DNA of 64,000 nucleotides, taken from Serratia proteamaculans (lineage in GTDB: Bacteria > Pseudomonadota > Gammaproteobacteria > Enterobacterales > Enterobacteriaceae). Shown here one piece after another: positions 27,022 to 36,200 of this stretch. The notes under the pieces are model-generated. The model was not told where the DNA came from. It made no database searches and worked only from the letters and a program-made list of their open reading frames with translations. The DNA is taken from contig NZ_SWDE01000001.1 of NCBI RefSeq assembly GCF_013337185.1, positions 2,108,001 through 2,172,000 of the forward strand, written 5' to 3'. Every line of letters starts with the position of its first letter. Position 1 is the first letter of the stretch. The translations under genes and the position numbers were made by a program.

Positions 27022-28121
27022 CCCGCCGAAGCGCGCGTCATGCAACGTTGACGCCGCTCGTCCACCCGCTTGGCAAACCAGGCGGTGGTCAACTTACGGG
27101 TAATTTTCGGGCTTTCCAGTTGAATGCCCGGCAGCATTTCTCGTGGCAGTTTCTTGCCGGTGGATTTCTCCGCCAGGGCATAAACTCGCTCATACAGGTC
27201 GGTGTCGGCAAACTCCGGCAAATCGCCCTTTTCCAGCGCCCGACGAATCGACGAGTCACTCATATTCAAACGCTTGCCGAGGGTGCGTACCGCCAGCTCG
27301 GTGGTGCCCGGCTTGTCGGTACCGAAGTTAATCAAATCTCCGTCCAGCGCCAGTGGAATGCCCGATGTCCGGCTGACTGCACTCTGGAAGGCCGCGTTGC
27401 GGCTGGCGTACCAACCGGCATTGAAGTCGGCAAAGCGGTAAATCGGTTGGCTGTAGTTGGCCGGATAGCCCAACAGGTGAGCGATACCGAAATACATGCC
27501 GCCACGGCGGCTGAACACTTCACGGCGGATGGTGCCATCAATCGGGTACGGGTAGCCTTTGGCATGGACTTCGGCGAAGGCAATGCTCACCTGCATCGGC
27601 CCGGCGGTATGCACCGGATTCAGGCTGCCAAACAGCTTTTGCCCCATCGGCACCGAATTAATCATGTCATCAAAGATATCGCTCAGATCTTTTTCGGTGC
27701 GTACCTTATCGAGCCGCTCGCTGTAGCTCTTGCCGTTCGGTGATTTGATCATCAGAGCGGTATGCACCAGGAAGTTGGGAATATGCAGCTGGTCGGCGCG
27801 GCGGTCGATCTCTTTCCAGGCAATTTTTGGCAGCCCCGGCACCGGCGGGTTAGCCTGGAAGGTCGACTCCTGCTCGGTGACGGCCAGCACCGAACACAGG
27901 TTCTGGTCGCTGGGTTCAATGCCCTGCGCGGCAAAAGCGGCGGTGATATCGGTAGCCCACCCCTGACGGTCTGCGGTGTTGGCCGGCATTAACCGCACCA
28001 GCTGGGCTTTGACGTCTGCCGGACGTTGCACCGGCGTAGTGGTCGTGGTTTTGGTGCTACAACCGGCCAGCACCAACAGTGCACCCAGGCTCAATGGCTT
28101 GATAAAATGGCGAATTAGCAT
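27018..28121 (-). CDS. DUF1615 lipoprotein
   Basis: A 367-residue predicted lipoprotein: signal peptide and lipobox LAGC at Cys21. The body is the DUF1615 domain, with the distinctive VLAVTEQESTFQANPPVPGLPKIAW, PVHTAGPMQVSIAFAEVHAKGYPYP and RRGGMYFGIAHLLGYPANYSQ. The Glu-Ser region and overall pattern resemble lytic transglycosylase-like folds, but no activity is known. It overlaps the end of the GST gene by 4 bases. Confidence 0.88.
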   Translation of the reverse strand: MLIRHFIKPLSLGALLVLAGCSTKTTTTTPVQRPADVKAQLVRLMPANTADRQGWATDITAAFAAQGIEPSDQNLCSVLAVTEQESTFQANPPVPGLPKIAWKEIDRRADQLHIPNFLVHTALMIKSPNGKSYSERLDKVRTEKDLSDIFDDMINSVPMGQKLFGSLNPVHTAGPMQVSIAFAEVHAKGYPYPIDGTIRREVFSRRGGMYFGIAHLLGYPANYSQPIYRFADFNAGWYASRNAAFQSAVSRTSGIPLALDGDLINFGTDKPGTTELAVRTLGKRLNMSDSSIRRALEKGDLPEFADTDLYERVYALAEKSTGKKLPREMLPGIQLESPKITRKLTTAWFAKRVDERRQRCMTRASAG

Positions 28122-28265
28122 CTTTTCCCTGATCTTTTAGCATAAACTGCACTGACGTTAGCCCAGGCTGGGGCCGTGATCCAGTTTAAATATGCCAATC
28201 CTCTCGTACGGCCAGCAGGAAAATCCACTTTGATGATCTCAGACATGTTCAAAGTCACCATAAAC

Positions 28266-28292
28266 ATGTATTTTATATGCAACATATAAAAT
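28266..28292. promoter_or_regulatory. Inverted repeat upstream of tehB, NsrR-like
   Basis: ATTTTATATG and CATATAAAAT form a perfect 10-bp inverted repeat around CAA (28270-28292). The overlapping stretch ATGTATTT-T-ATATGCAA resembles the NsrR motif ATGCATTT-N-AAATGCAT. It lies about 36 bp before tehB. Nitric-oxide control is inference. Confidence 0.45.
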
Positions 28293-28327
28293 CGTGATGC
28301 GGCAACGCAGAACCCAAGGAGTGATAG

Positions 28328-29188
28328 ATGAACGAACTGCTTTGTTATAAAACCCTGCCGGAGTGGAACAGCACTACGCTGCCAGAGAGCTTCCAGCAAA
28401 AGCACAACACCCAAAGCGGTACCTGGGCCAAACTCAGGCTGCTGAGCGGCACATTGACCTTCGCGTTGATGACCGAGGAAGGCGAGACCACCGAAACCTG
28501 GCAGTTCAGCCCCGAGAGTCAACCGCCGTTTATCGAGCCACAACAATGGCATCGCATCGTTTCATTCTCCGATGATATGACCTGCCAACTGGCCTTCTAC
28601 TGCTCGCCGGAAGATTACTATCACAAGAAATACCAACTGACGCGTACCCACTCCGAAGTGATTGAGGCCGTCCAGCAGATTGCGCCCGGCAGGACGCTGG
28701 ATCTGGGCTGCGGCGGCGGACGCAACTCGCTTTATCTCAACCTGAAAGGCTTTGACGTCACCGCCTGGGACAAACACGGCCCGTCGATCGATAATCTCAA
28801 CGGCATCATCGACAGCGAAGGCTTGGCGCACATTCGCGCCAGCGTGCAGGATCTTAATACCCACAGCTTCGACGGCGAATACGACTTTATCCTTTCTACC
28901 GTGGTGTTGATGTTCCTCAACCCGGCGCAGATCCCGCGGCTGGTGAAAAACATGCAGGATAGCACCGTCAACGGCGGCTACAACCTGATCGTCGCGGCGA
29001 TGGATACCCCGGATTATCCTTGCAGCCTGCCCTTCCCATTCACTTTTAAACCGGGTGAGTTGAAAGACTATTACGCCGGCTGGGAAGTGCTTAAGTACAA
29101 CGAGGACGTTGGCCAACTACACAAAACCGATGCCGCCGGTAATCGCATTTCACTGCGTTTCGCCACGCTGCTGGCACGTAAGCCATAA
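28328..29188 (+). CDS. tehB: Tellurite resistance methyltransferase TehB
   Basis: A 286-residue SAM-dependent methyltransferase that detoxifies tellurite and related oxyanions. Residues 1-90 form the cupin-like DUF1971 domain found in the longer TehB proteins such as that of Haemophilus; the catalytic part then begins ([18 protein letters not shown]), with SAM motif [18 protein letters not shown]. The C-terminus ([26 protein letters not shown]) is also typical. TehA is absent here. A palindromic element precedes it. Confidence 0.94.
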   Translation: MNELLCYKTLPEWNSTTLPESFQQKHNTQSGTWAKLRLLSGTLTFALMTEEGETTETWQFSPESQPPFIEPQQWHRIVSFSDDMTCQLAFYCSPEDYYHKKYQLTRTHSEVIEAVQQIAPGRTLDLGCGGGRNSLYLNLKGFDVTAWDKHGPSIDNLNGIIDSEGLAHIRASVQDLNTHSFDGEYDFILSTVVLMFLNPAQIPRLVKNMQDSTVNGGYNLIVAAMDTPDYPCSLPFPFTFKPGELKDYYAGWEVLKYNEDVGQLHKTDAAGNRISLRFATLLARKP

Positions 29189-29341
29189 CCCCTGTCTGCC
29201 CGCGCGCAACTAATGGCGAAATACGGCAATCAACATGAAGTTTATTACGTTGCCAACCCGCCCCTGCGGCGTTAGGATCGCGCCCGGCTACGGGTGTAGC
29301 CAGTGTTATTGGCTGTCAGTTCCGCGCATGGAGAGGTTATT

Positions 29342-29980
29342 GTGTTAGAAAGTTTTGGCGTCCTGAATCTTTGGACCTATCTGGCCGGGGTGATTTTTAT
29401 CATCATCCTGCCGGGCCCGAATACGTTGTATGTGTTGAAAACCGGCGTAACACGAGGTGTACGGGCCGGCTATACCGCCGCGCTGGGCGTGTTTATCGGT
29501 GATGCAATCCTGATTTTCTGCGCCTATATTGGCGTGGCTTCGCTGATCCGCACCACGCCGTTTCTGTTTACCCTGGTGCGTTTTCTCGGCGCGATCTACC
29601 TGCTGTTCCTGGGTGCCAAAATTCTCTACGCCACCTTTATCCAGAAAAATGCCGAGCAGCATCAACAGATTGAAGGTAGCCACAGCATTCTGCGCAAATC
29701 ACTGACGCTCAGCCTGACCAATCCGAAAGCGATCCTGTTTTATGTGTCGTTCTTCGTGCAGTTTATCGACTTCGACTATGCCCACACCGGCCTGTCGTTC
29801 ACCATTCTGGCGTTGATCCTTGAATCGGTCAGTTTTCTCTATATGACCACGCTGATTTTCTCCGGCGCGATGCTGGCGCACTTCTTTAACCACAAGAAAG
29901 GCCTGGCAAAACTGGGCAATGGCCTGATTGGCCTGCTGTTCCTCGGCTTCGCCACCCGCCTGGCAACCCTCAGTTCCTGA
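29342..29980 (+). CDS. leuE: Leucine efflux protein (LysE family)
   Basis: A 212-residue inner-membrane exporter, the same length as E. coli LeuE when translated from GTG 29342. Diagnostic stretches are [27 protein letters not shown] and [19 protein letters not shown]. It exports leucine and some other amino acids. The GTG is preceded by GGAGAGG; an ATG-like extension upstream adds no homology. It is monocistronic, ending with a hairpin. Confidence 0.92.
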   Translation: MLESFGVLNLWTYLAGVIFIIILPGPNTLYVLKTGVTRGVRAGYTAALGVFIGDAILIFCAYIGVASLIRTTPFLFTLVRFLGAIYLLFLGAKILYATFIQKNAEQHQQIEGSHSILRKSLTLSLTNPKAILFYVSFFVQFIDFDYAHTGLSFTILALILESVSFLYMTTLIFSGAMLAHFFNHKKGLAKLGNGLIGLLFLGFATRLATLSS

Positions 29981-29990
29981 TCCTGCCGAT

Positions 29991-30015
29991 TAACGGCTGA
30001 CTCTCTCAGCCGTTA
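29991..30015. terminator. Hairpin after leuE
   Basis: Perfect 10-bp stem TAACGGCTGA/TCAGCCGTTA with a CTCTC loop, 11 bases after the leuE stop. There is no T-run. Confidence 0.55.
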
Positions 30016-30124
30016 TGTCACGCAGGGCAAACCGATTGTCAGGCAGACAAAAGTCGTCCCTCTGTGCCTGCTGTAGACTTTTAAGGTTAACGATAGCGAC
30101 CTTTTTTGTCTGACAGGAGGGCGT

Positions 30125-31624
30125 ATGCCTGACAATACCCTAGCAGTGATGGACAGCGTTTCGCGTTTTCTCGATCGTCATCATGGGCTGTATATTGACG
30201 GCCAATGGTGCGAGTCCCATGCCGAAGATCGGTTGGCGGTATATAACCCCGCTAACGGAAAACAAATTTCCTCCACCGCCAATGCCAATGCACAGGACGT
30301 CGCGCGTGCCGTGCAATCGGCACATCAGGCTTTCACCTCCGGAGTCTGGGCCCAACGTTTACCTGCCGAGCGCGAGCGCATTCTACTGCGCTATGCCGAC
30401 CTGCTTGAACAACACACCGAAGAGCTGGCCCAGTTGGAAACACTGGAACAGGGCAAATCGATCAATATTGCCCGCATGTTCGAGGTTGGCTGCACGCTGA
30501 ACTGGATGCGCTACACCGCCGGGCTGACCACCAAAATCACCGGCCAGACGCTGGACGTGTCGATCCCAATGCCGCCGGGTGCCAAATATCAGGTGTATAC
30601 CCGTAAAGAGCCAATTGGCGTGGTGGCCGGTATCGTGCCGTGGAACTTCCCGCTGATGATCGGCATGTGGAAGGTGATGCCGGCGTTGGCGGCGGGTTGC
30701 TCTATCGTTATCAAACCCTCTGAAACCACCCCACTCACCCTGCTGCGCATGGCTGAACTGGCCACCGAAGCCGGTATACCGCCGGGCGTATTTAACGTGG
30801 TGACCGGCAAAGGCACCGGCTGTGGCAAGGCACTGACCGAACACCCGTTGATCGCCAAAGTGAGCTTTACCGGTTCCACACCGGTGGGTAAAGGCATCGC
30901 GCGCGCGGCGGCGGATCGCCTGACCCGCGTCACGCTGGAACTGGGCGGTAAAAACCCGGCCATCGTGCTGAAAGACGCCGATCAACAGCAGGTTATCGAA
31001 GGCCTGATGGCGGGCAGCTTCCTCAATCAGGGCCAGGTGTGCGCAGCCAGTTCGCGGATTTATATTGAAGCACCGATCTACGACAGCCTGGTCGCCGGGT
31101 TCGAGCAGGCGGTGAAGTCTCTGACCGTCGGGCCGGGCATGGATGCCAACGCGCAGATCAACCCGCTGGTCTCCAGCGATCACCGTAATAAAGTCGCGGC
31201 CTATCTGGACGACGCCAGATCCAAGCATGCGGAACTGATCAGCGGCGCAGCCGGGCCGGACTCGCAAGGGTTCTATATTCCGCCGACGCTGGTGATAAAC
31301 CCGGATGATAAGTTGAATCTGGCACGCGAAGAAGTGTTTGGCCCGGTGGTAAATCTGATCCGGGTGGCGGACGCCGAAGAAGCGCTGAGCAAAGCCAACG
31401 ATACCGATTACGGCCTGACCGCCAGCCTGTGGACCACCAGCCTGCAGGCAGCAATGGCTTATACACCGCGCATTCAGGCCGGTACGGTCTGGGTCAACAC
31501 CCATACCTTGATCGACGCCAACATGCCTTTTGGCGGCTTTAAACAATCGGGTAGCGGCCGCGACTTCGGCCCGGACTGGCTGGATGCCTATACCGAATCC
31601 AAATCGGTGTGCATTCGTTACTAA
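30125..31624 (+). CDS. feaB: Phenylacetaldehyde dehydrogenase
   Basis: A 499-residue NAD-dependent aldehyde dehydrogenase, equal in length to E. coli FeaB and alike throughout ([28 protein letters not shown]-type region [19 protein letters not shown]). The catalytic Glu is in [17 protein letters not shown] and the nucleophile Cys in [15 protein letters not shown]. It oxidises phenylacetaldehyde to phenylacetate in amine catabolism, and may also accept indole-acetaldehyde. AGGAGG precedes the ATG. The FeaR activator gene is convergent with it here. Confidence 0.93.
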   Translation: MPDNTLAVMDSVSRFLDRHHGLYIDGQWCESHAEDRLAVYNPANGKQISSTANANAQDVARAVQSAHQAFTSGVWAQRLPAERERILLRYADLLEQHTEELAQLETLEQGKSINIARMFEVGCTLNWMRYTAGLTTKITGQTLDVSIPMPPGAKYQVYTRKEPIGVVAGIVPWNFPLMIGMWKVMPALAAGCSIVIKPSETTPLTLLRMAELATEAGIPPGVFNVVTGKGTGCGKALTEHPLIAKVSFTGSTPVGKGIARAAADRLTRVTLELGGKNPAIVLKDADQQQVIEGLMAGSFLNQGQVCAASSRIYIEAPIYDSLVAGFEQAVKSLTVGPGMDANAQINPLVSSDHRNKVAAYLDDARSKHAELISGAAGPDSQGFYIPPTLVINPDDKLNLAREEVFGPVVNLIRVADAEEALSKANDTDYGLTASLWTTSLQAAMAYTPRIQAGTVWVNTHTLIDANMPFGGFKQSGSGRDFGPDWLDAYTESKSVCIRY

Positions 31625-31638
31625 AGAGCGCCTTAATC

Positions 31639-31668
31639 ATCAATAGCGCCGCAGATGGCGCTATTGAT
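31639..31668. terminator. Bidirectional terminator hairpin between feaB and feaR
   Basis: Perfect 12-bp stem ATCAATAGCGCC/GGCGCTATTGAT with a 6-base loop, between convergent genes and reaching over the feaR stop codon. Confidence 0.65.
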
Positions 31669-32569
31669 ACTGCTTGCGATATTCGCTCGGTGAAACGCCA
31701 AAGCGACTTTTGAAGGCGGTGGAAAAGTGACTGTGATCGCTAAAACCCCAGTCATAACCGATAGTGGCCAGTTTCTGTCGCTCCGGCGCACTGCGTAACG
31801 CCTGCGCGCACAAATCCAGACGGCGGTGCTTGATATATTGCGCCACCACCAGCCCCTGACGAGCAAACATCCGATACAGACTACGCACCGAAACCCCAAG
31901 CTCATCGGCGATCCACTCCGGCCGCAACTGCGGCGACTGAATATGCGTATCGATAAACGCCAGCGTACGGCTGAAGCTGCGCGGAGGGCTCTCTTCCCCC
32001 ACCACGCGATCGACCAGCGCCGGGCGCAACAGCGTCGCAACCGCGTTCAGGATCGCCTCACTCTCTGGAGCGCTCATCTGTGAGTCCTGCATACACCCCA
32101 GCACCAGTTGCCGGCTAAGGCGCACCACGCTGCTTTGCGCATCCAGCCTTCGGACGCACTGTACATCGGACGCAGACTGCTCAAGATAGCTGCGCGGCAT
32201 CAGCAATGAAATTTGGCGGGAGTCTTGTTGAAAGGTAAAGCTGCTGGTACGCGAAGCGTCGATTAGCGTGACGTCACCGGCGGACAACACCGCCTGCCGA
32301 CCGCCCTGCTCCATCAATGAACTGCCACGTAGCTGAAACACCGTGAAAAAGTGCGAGCCGTCGCTGCGGGCAATTTCCTGTTGGGTACGATACAGCCGGG
32401 TCTGGGCGGCATCCACCACGCTCAGGCGCAACGCATGGGCACGAAACTCCTGCATCGCACCGCTAAAGCCTGGCCCCAAGGTCCTGGCGCAAAACCGGCC
32501 GCAGGCGGAATTGATTTTCGCCAACCACTCCTCGAAACCGGCCTCCCTGACCTGTGCGGAAATTGCCAT
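31661..32569 (-). CDS. feaR: AraC-family activator of phenylethylamine catabolism
   Basis: A 302-residue regulator similar to E. coli FeaR (301 residues). The N-terminal sensor part includes HFFTVFQLRGSSLMEQGGRQAVLSAGDVTLIDASR, and the C-terminus carries two helix-turn-helices (RPEWIADELGVSVRSLYRMFARQGLVVAQYIKHRRL and IGYDWGFSDHSHFSTAFKSRFGVSPSEYR). In E. coli it activates feaB and tynA and the feaR-feaB pair is divergent; here the genes converge. No tynA is visible in the window. Confidence 0.9.
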   Translation of the reverse strand: MAISAQVREAGFEEWLAKINSACGRFCARTLGPGFSGAMQEFRAHALRLSVVDAAQTRLYRTQQEIARSDGSHFFTVFQLRGSSLMEQGGRQAVLSAGDVTLIDASRTSSFTFQQDSRQISLLMPRSYLEQSASDVQCVRRLDAQSSVVRLSRQLVLGCMQDSQMSAPESEAILNAVATLLRPALVDRVVGEESPPRSFSRTLAFIDTHIQSPQLRPEWIADELGVSVRSLYRMFARQGLVVAQYIKHRRLDLCAQALRSAPERQKLATIGYDWGFSDHSHFSTAFKSRFGVSPSEYRKQYQ

Positions 32570-32695
32570 GCTTTACCTCTTCCAACATCAGCGATGAACA
32601 GAAAATCAACATAACAACCCGATAACATACAAGCAATGCCGGAACCGGGATCTGGCGCCGAGATCACAGATTGCGTCTTGCGCCACCCGACATAA

Positions 32696-32719
32696 AAAAC
32701 CCGGCCGTAGCCGGGTTTT
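32696..32719 (-). terminator. Rho-independent terminator of tailspike-like gene
   Basis: Perfect 10-bp stem AAAACCCGGC/GCCGGGTTTT with a CGTA loop; on the minus strand followed by TTTTTTAT. It follows the tailspike-like gene after 14 bases. Confidence 0.85.
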
Positions 32720-32733
32720 TCATATAAACAGGA

Positions 32734-34581
32734 TCACAAAACGTTAAAGTTGATATTACCGATATATAACGACTCACCGGCTGGCAAGTTGGTCAGGTTG
32801 ATATAGAACAACAGCCATTGCTGGCTACCGTCGGCAATATTACGCGGCGCTTGCCCGCTGCCTACGTTGAAATCGCTGGCGTTACCAAACATGTTGATCG
32901 CCGTCGTTGGTGTAGTGGTCACATTGACCGTACCGAAGTTCCAGGTGTCCTTAACGTTGGAGAAATAATAGCCGACTGGTGCTGTCACACTGCGGATCCC
33001 TTCGCCGGAAAAGGCATAACCGGCAGTGGTAGCAAACTCCACCGACCCCATCACCTGCACTTGGCAATAAGGTACCTTGCCCTCCCCCATCGCCATCGGG
33101 ATAGCAATCCGTTGGCTGCCGGTAGTCGCGGCCGTTTTCCTGATCTCAATGACCTTACCGGTAAAAGCAGACCCGGCAGGGGGATAAACGGTTTGCACCA
33201 GATAATTGGCTGCGGTAAATGCGTAACCGAACACAGTGGCCAAATAAGAGGTTACCTGCTCAGCCGTTTGCAGCTTCAGCATTTTATTGTTTTTTGAGGT
33301 GAGAGGCTGTAACACCGGGCATTGGTTCTGATTAACCATAAAACATCCCTGGGTTCTTAACTGCCCCTCCCCGGATAACAAACTGTTGTGCCCGAAGGTG
33401 TTCTCAAACTCACAGTCCTGCAGGATCACCTTGCTGTGATATTGTTGAGCATCAAAGTAGGAAGGCGCGGTGATGGCTACATTGGTGGTACCGTAGAACT
33501 TGGTGCCCACGGCGGTAAAACTGCCGGTACCCGTGATCACCACCCGGCTGTTGGTAATATCACTGTTAATCTCCATATGGCCGCCAAGCATGCTTACCCG
33601 CGCGTTTTTAATCATAAAACCAAACTTTTGATAATCGACAGAGCAGTCGACGAAGTTATGCGCGCCACCTTCCAGGTTCAGAACCCCTCCATTAGCAAAG
33701 GTGCAATTGGTATAGCTGAGATTCTCTCCGGCGTCGGCGATACCCGCCGGGTAATAAACATCCCCACCTGAGTTTTGCGAAAAATAGCAGTCATAGAAAC
33801 GGATCAAATAAGCGCGTGCACCGTATCTGACCGCTGGAGCCGTATGGAAATGGTAGAATTTTGCCTCGCGGACAACGCATCGGCAAAAACGGAAATCCCC
33901 CGCGACACCTTCACCTTCAAACAGCATCCCTGTCACACCCAGGTTAATGGTGCTGCTGTCGATACGGTTTGGACTGCATGAATACATTTCCAGTTTTTCT
34001 AGCGTGCATTCAATGGTCGGCCGATTTTTTTCGTTGTACAACTGCAACAGGGCTTTCGGGTTGTTCACATCCTGGTTAAAACCTTCGTTGGCAAAGATAG
34101 CGCCACCGTTAGCGTACAAATTAATGCGCGTGTTCCAAATAACGGTAGAGCCGAAACCATATTGACGATTACCTTTAAAGCGCACGCCTGCCGGTTTGGG
34201 AGTCCAGTTGATATAGGTGCCACCCGGTGCTGTGCCCGCAGTACCAACCAGCCAAGCCAACATGCTGCTAAATGCCGGGGCGCTGTCATAACCATCGTTT
34301 ACAAAGTTACCGGATTTATTACGGTAAAACGGTCGGGCTCCCCACCACTCAGGATCGACGCAGTCTTCAAAAACTCGCTCCCAAATAACATTGTTGGCGT
34401 CTTTAATCAGCATTACACCGTCGACATCCCAACGATCTACCGTCGGACTGGTGACTTGCTTGATAAACCGGCCACCGGTATAGCTGTCCGTTACAACAAT
34501 TTCTTCGGTATTGCTGGTGTTTAACGCGACGTCATTCAGAGTTGCAACATAGTAAATGGTGCTTGATGAAGGTAATGGCAT
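32734..34581 (-). CDS. Orphan phage-type tailspike / beta-helix protein
   Basis: A 615-residue protein that looks like the receptor-binding part of a phage tailspike. The N-terminal 60 residues have the pattern of head-binding linkers (IYYVATLNDVALNTSNTEEIVVTDSYTGGRF), followed by a pectate-lyase-like start (WWGARPFYRNKSGNFVNDGYDSAPAF) and then many short beta-helix rungs with Asn and Gly turns (for example YDCYFSQNSGGDVYY, YTNCTFANGGVLNLEGG). A beta-rich C-terminal domain ends in IGNINFNVL. ATG 34581 follows GGAG; ATG 34614 has no ribosome-binding site. No other phage gene is near, and the gene has its own terminator. Confidence 0.75.
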   Translation of the reverse strand: MPLPSSSTIYYVATLNDVALNTSNTEEIVVTDSYTGGRFIKQVTSPTVDRWDVDGVMLIKDANNVIWERVFEDCVDPEWWGARPFYRNKSGNFVNDGYDSAPAFSSMLAWLVGTAGTAPGGTYINWTPKPAGVRFKGNRQYGFGSTVIWNTRINLYANGGAIFANEGFNQDVNNPKALLQLYNEKNRPTIECTLEKLEMYSCSPNRIDSSTINLGVTGMLFEGEGVAGDFRFCRCVVREAKFYHFHTAPAVRYGARAYLIRFYDCYFSQNSGGDVYYPAGIADAGENLSYTNCTFANGGVLNLEGGAHNFVDCSVDYQKFGFMIKNARVSMLGGHMEINSDITNSRVVITGTGSFTAVGTKFYGTTNVAITAPSYFDAQQYHSKVILQDCEFENTFGHNSLLSGEGQLRTQGCFMVNQNQCPVLQPLTSKNNKMLKLQTAEQVTSYLATVFGYAFTAANYLVQTVYPPAGSAFTGKVIEIRKTAATTGSQRIAIPMAMGEGKVPYCQVQVMGSVEFATTAGYAFSGEGIRSVTAPVGYYFSNVKDTWNFGTVNVTTTPTTAINMFGNASDFNVGSGQAPRNIADGSQQWLLFYINLTNLPAGESLYIGNINFNVL

Positions 34582-34724
34582 AGAGGGCTCCAGGATGTCA
34601 GTAGCAGAAGTCATTTAACGCCTGCGAAGGAGTCACAACTATATCGACGACAACAAGGTGGGGTTAGCGTAGCGCGTCCACTGCTAGCTGGCACAACAAT
34701 CGAGAAAAAAACAAAGAATAAGGC

Positions 34725-34741
34725 ACAGGGGAAGCCCCTGT
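34725..34741 (-). terminator. Terminator of DsbA-like gene
   Basis: Stem ACAGGGG/CCCCTGT with a 3-base loop; on the minus strand a T-rich stretch ending in seven T follows. It begins 12 bases past the DsbA-like stop. Confidence 0.6.
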
Positions 34742-34752
34742 ACCCGCAGAAA

Positions 34753-35394
34753 TTAAGGCTGGGTGGTCAGTAGATAGCGGACTACGGCTGCGTACTCTTT
34801 GGCGTAGCCGTCAACGCTTTGGCTCGCCATTCCGGCATTGTCGATCTTGTACTTGCCGGAAACATAGAACGATGGCGTGGCGCGCACGTCCAGCGCTTTG
34901 ACCGCTTCATTCTGTTTGGCGATCATGCCCTTCACCAGCAGGCTGTGACGCGCATTTTCATAGGTGGCGGCATCAACACCGGCAGCGGCAAACACCCGCT
35001 GAATATCCTGTTCATTGTTGATGGCACGCTTCTTTTGCAGCTCGTCGAACAGCATGCCTTCGATTTTGTCCTCAATGCCCATCACCATCGCCACCGACCA
35101 GGCTTCGGTCAGTTCGTTACCCAGCTTGCCCATCAGGCCAACGTGGTATTTGGTCAGTTTGGTGCCCTCAGGCAAGGCCTGGCTGACGGTGCTGCCCACA
35201 TGGTAAGTCTCGGCAAACTGAAAGCACGGGCCGCAATAAAAGGAGAAAAACTCCACCACCGCAGGGGCGGAGGCGACCGGTTTATCCAGGCGGGTATATT
35301 GCTCGCCTGCGCGGTAATCTGCCGCGCCAGCGACAGCAGGAAGCAGTAACACCAGTAACGCACCGGCAAACAGCCGATTGATTTTAGCCAACAT
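34753..35394 (-). CDS. DsbA-family thiol:disulfide oxidoreductase with CGPC active site
   Basis: A 213-residue periplasmic protein: signal peptide to about residue 25 (AVAGAAD), then a DsbA fold clearly related to E. coli DsbA (EFFSFYC, LTKYHVGLMG, ELTEAWSVAMVMGIEDK, VKGMIAKQNEAVKALDVR). The active site is Cys54-Gly-Pro-Cys57 rather than CPHC, and the cis-Pro is preceded by Thr (RATPSFYV) instead of Val. These changes are usually associated with a less oxidising protein, so this is unlikely to be the main DsbA. It is monocistronic; its redox partner is unknown. Confidence 0.88.
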   Translation of the reverse strand: MLAKINRLFAGALLVLLLPAVAGAADYRAGEQYTRLDKPVASAPAVVEFFSFYCGPCFQFAETYHVGSTVSQALPEGTKLTKYHVGLMGKLGNELTEAWSVAMVMGIEDKIEGMLFDELQKKRAINNEQDIQRVFAAAGVDAATYENARHSLLVKGMIAKQNEAVKALDVRATPSFYVSGKYKIDNAGMASQSVDGYAKEYAAVVRYLLTTQP

Positions 35395-35615
35395 AAATAC
35401 TCCAATTCAGATGAGAACATTGTCCCTAACGCCGGTGTTTATAATCAAATTACTGGCTTAAGGCCAGGCTTTATTACCTTATGTTTATGTGGGATTGACC
35501 CATATCAAAGGCGTGGGCCAGGCACCCGGTGGTTTTCTCTGACTCAGGCACTATGCTTAAAAGAAGGCGTTGACCGGTGCGTAGCGGCACCAGGAAATCG
35601 GATACCGAGGTTAAA

Positions 35616-35864
35616 ATGACACCGATTAATAAAAACATTGGCGAATACGACTTCACTGCGCAAAAGAGAGCGGGCATCATCACCGGCACTATCAGCGGTG
35701 AATTCCCGGACAGCGATGCCAGCCTTCCCCTGCTGCCCTTTTCCGGTAGCTTTAGCGCCCCTTCCGTGGCAGAAGCCATCGCAGAGATTAAACGCAAGTT
35801 TCCCCATATAGAGCCGGCCATTATCGATTTATTACGCGATGAATTGCTCAGGGCGGGATATTAA
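35616..35864 (+). CDS. Small protein of unknown function
   Basis: An 82-residue protein. The start is set at ATG 35616, preceded by CGAGG. The first half is polar (MTPINKNIGEYDFTAQKRAGIITG), and the second is helical (PSVAEAIAEIKRKFPHIEPAIIDLLRDELLRAG). No signal peptide or membrane segment is visible, and I do not recognise the family. Confidence 0.55.
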   Translation: MTPINKNIGEYDFTAQKRAGIITGTISGEFPDSDASLPLLPFSGSFSAPSVAEAIAEIKRKFPHIEPAIIDLLRDELLRAGY

Positions 35865-36006
35865 CCCGCCCCATCTCAAAGGCTCGCCCCGATTAGAATA
35901 TTCTTACTTACAGAACCTTTTCGGTTTGCCTACTGTTTCCATATTGCTAACACCTGCGGCGGAAGATGATACTGGCTCTCTCAATTTAGATGTCAGGGAT
36001 TATATT

Positions 36007-36141
36007 ATGCGTCGTATTATGATGTTCGTCTGTGCGTTAACTATTAGCGCAATGCTTTCCGGCTGTATATTCCCACCACCTGGCGGCGGCGGTGGTGGTG
36101 GGCGCGGCGGGCATGGCTACCACTTTAACGGCCCACGTTAA
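36007..36141 (+). CDS. Small glycine-rich lipoprotein
   Basis: A 44-residue predicted lipoprotein starting at ATG 36007 (MRRIMMFVCALTISAM) with lipobox LSGC at Cys20, then FPPPG, seven glycines and RGGHGYHFNGPR. It is one of two very small exported proteins encoded in a row. The frame upstream to 35839 is not likely to be translated. The function is unknown. Confidence 0.6.
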   Translation: MRRIMMFVCALTISAMLSGCIFPPPGGGGGGGRGGHGYHFNGPR

Positions 36142-36200
36142 TGGTCAGCCCCGACTCAGGGGCTGAGCAAAAATATAATATTATCAATTCAGGATATAGA

